From Sphingobium lignivorans (lineage in GTDB: Bacteria > Pseudomonadota > Alphaproteobacteria > Sphingomonadales > Sphingomonadaceae), in assembly GCF_014203955.1 (NCBI RefSeq), contig NZ_JACHKA010000001.1, positions 1,922,001 to 1,986,000 of the forward strand: a stretch of DNA of 64,000 bases, read 5' to 3'. How positions within the stretch are numbered: the first letter of the stretch is position 1; each line of letters starts with the position of its first letter. Of the stretch, positions 62,544 through 64,000 are shown piece by piece. The notes below the pieces were generated by a model. The model did no database searches. It worked only from the letters and a program-made list of their open reading frames with translations, and was not told the DNA's origin. The position numbers and the translations under genes are program-made.

Positions 62544-64000
62544 ATGATCCTGCGCCACGCCACGTCCCTCGCCGCTCTCGCCTTCGCGACCGTGCTGCCC
62601 CCCGTCATTTCCATGGCCTTGCCGACAAGCGCCGCTATGGCCGCGGAAGCCACGGACGCGGACCGCAAGCTCCAGGCCCTCTACAATGCCGAATGGCCCT
62701 GGCGGATGAAGGAATTCGCCCGCAGCGCGGATCCGGACGGCGGCCGCGCCAAGGCGTCCGATCATCTGCCGAGCGTCACCGCCGCCAGCCAGCAGAAGCG
62801 CTACGAATATTGGACGGGCATCCTCAAGCAGCTCGACGCCATCCCGGTCGATCAGCTTTCCCATGAGGAGAAGATCAACGCGGCGGTGTTCCGCGAGTCC
62901 ATCTGGGCCATGGCGATGAACATCCGCTACAAAACCTATGAGGCGCCGTTTAACAGCGACACCTTCTTCTGGGGCGGCCTCAATCCCCGCACGCCTTATT
63001 CCAATGCGGAGGATTACCGGCTTTACCTCAGCCGCATGAAGGATGTGCCGCGTTACTTCGACGAGAATATCGTCAACATGAAGGCGGGCATCAAGCGCGG
63101 CTACACCGTGCCGCGTGTCTCCATCGAAGGGCGTGACAAGACGATCGAGGCCTTCGTCTCGCCGGGGACGGACAATCCCTTCTACGATGCGTTCCGCAAC
63201 ATGCCGGACACCATTCCCGCCGATCAGCGGCAGGCGCTTCAGGCAGAGGCGCAGGCAGCGATCCGCGATTCCGTCGCGCCGGCTTATGCGAAGCTGCTCG
63301 CTTTCATGCGCACCGAATATATGCCCAAGGCGCGCAAGACGATCGACGCTTATTCGCTGCCCGACGGCAAGGCCTTCTACCAGGACCAGATCAAGGAATA
63401 TACGACACTCGACTACACCCCTCAGCAGATCCATGAGATCGGCCTCAAGGAAGTGGCCCGCATCGATGCGGACATGAAGCAGACCATGAAGGATGCCAAA
63501 TGGAACGGCACCTTCAAGGAATTCCTGACCTTCCTGCGTACCGATCCGCAATTCTACGCGAAGACACCCAAGGAGCTGCTGTCGCTGTCCGCCTATGTCG
63601 TCAAGAAGATGGACGGCAAGCTCAAGGACACCTTCAACCTGCTGCCGCGCTATCGCTTCACCATCCTGCCGGTGCCGGACGCCATCGCGCCGATCTATAC
63701 CTCTGGCCGGGGCGGCCTCGATAGCTGCCTCATGAATACCTATGAGCTGCCTTCGCGCCCGCTCTACAGCATCCCGGCGCTGACTCTGCACGAGTGCAAT
63801 CCCGGCCACAGTTTCCAGGCCGCCTATGCGCTGGAAGCGCCTGACCGCCCGATCTTCCGCGGCCAGACCTATTTCTCCGGCTATGGCGAAGGCTGGGGCC
63901 TCTATACCGAGTGGCTGGGCAAGAAGATGGGGATCTACGAGAGCCCCTACGAGGAATTCGGCCGCCAGACCTTCGAGATGTGGCGCGCCGTGCGGCTTGT
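62544..64000 (+). CDS. DUF885 family metallopeptidase (3' end outside window)
   Basis: 485 codons are visible before the window ends. A signal peptide (MILRHATSLAALAFATVLPPV, then PTSAAMAAE) precedes a mature all-helical protein. The family motif HExxxGH is seen as H416-E417 and H422 in LTLHECNPGHSFQ, and GQTYFSGYGEGWGLYTEWLG follows. DUF885 proteins are predicted zinc peptidases of the periplasm. It starts 37 bp after the gamma-glutamyltransferase gene and is probably in one operon with it. Confidence 0.88.
   Translation, partial: MILRHATSLAALAFATVLPPVISMALPTSAAMAAEATDADRKLQALYNAEWPWRMKEFARSADPDGGRAKASDHLPSVTAASQQKRYEYWTGILKQLDAIPVDQLSHEEKINAAVFRESIWAMAMNIRYKTYEAPFNSDTFFWGGLNPRTPYSNAEDYRLYLSRMKDVPRYFDENIVNMKAGIKRGYTVPRVSIEGRDKTIEAFVSPGTDNPFYDAFRNMPDTIPADQRQALQAEAQAAIRDSVAPAYAKLLAFMRTEYMPKARKTIDAYSLPDGKAFYQDQIKEYTTLDYTPQQIHEIGLKEVARIDADMKQTMKDAKWNGTFKEFLTFLRTDPQFYAKTPKELLSLSAYVVKKMDGKLKDTFNLLPRYRFTILPVPDAIAPIYTSGRGGLDSCLMNTYELPSRPLYSIPALTLHECNPGHSFQAAYALEAPDRPIFRGQTYFSGYGEGWGLYTEWLGKKMGIYESPYEEFGRQTFEMWRAVRL

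Overview
The window is about 65% G+C, densely coded, and reads as chromosomal DNA of an alphaproteobacterium of the Sphingomonadaceae (a Sphingobium, Sphingomonas or Novosphingobium relative; the genus cannot be fixed from this window). Four features support this: the dusB-ntrB-ntrC-ntrY-ntrX-hfq-hflX order, a fused ispDF gene, an Hfq made of two tandem Sm domains, and a TonB-dependent receptor with a glycine-rich insert. I found no insertion sequence, integrase island, prophage or CRISPR array. Two tRNA genes are present, Arg(CCT) and Pro(TGG).

Region 1 to 31 kb is mostly housekeeping. It holds an outer-membrane receptor, a nitrilase/GNAT/NTF2-like operon, alanine dehydrogenase, RNA pyrophosphohydrolase, photolyase, a cyclopropane-fatty-acid-synthase-like methyltransferase facing a large patatin, and radA preceded by an alphaproteobacterial SOS-box-like direct repeat. 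Next come cvpA, a NifU-like scaffold, a Kef-type antiporter, aroK-aroB, a small membrane protein with a large exported protein and xerD, then accA, an M48 lipoprotein protease, two Flp pilins, mutT, and the comF-grxC-hydrolase-DUF1178 run.

Region 31 to 50 kb begins with tRNA-Arg, a WecG/TagA glycosyltransferase that appears coupled to a tiny upstream ORF, and mazG. It continues with the nitrogen-regulation block (hflX, hfq, ntrX, ntrY, ntrC, ntrB, dusB), then ispDF, cinA, a RatA/COQ10 protein, lipA, a beta-carbonic anhydrase, acylphosphatase and ettA. After these come a structured intergenic segment, a small repeat-rich lipoprotein, tRNA-Pro and a Gln/Asn-rich 48-aa protein.

Region 50 to 64 kb is the most interesting part. 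It looks like one regulon for using hydroxyproline-rich, arabinosylated plant cell-wall glycoproteins. A leftward operon encodes a DHDPS-family deaminase, a hydroxyproline epimerase, a FadR-type GntR regulator and an amino-acid permease. Rightward genes encode a DadA-like D-hydroxyproline dehydrogenase, an M24 X-Pro-type peptidase, a Tat-exported GH146/GH127 (DUF1680) beta-L-arabinofuranosidase, a periplasmic gamma-glutamyltransferase and a DUF885 zinc peptidase that runs off the window. An Ldh-family imino-acid reductase lies leftward between them. The identical 10-mer ATCGTATACG occurs in three promoter regions of this block and is the likely operator. The genes would remove arabinose from hydroxyproline, trim the peptides, import the imino acid and convert it to alpha-ketoglutarate semialdehyde. 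The final semialdehyde dehydrogenase is not in the window.
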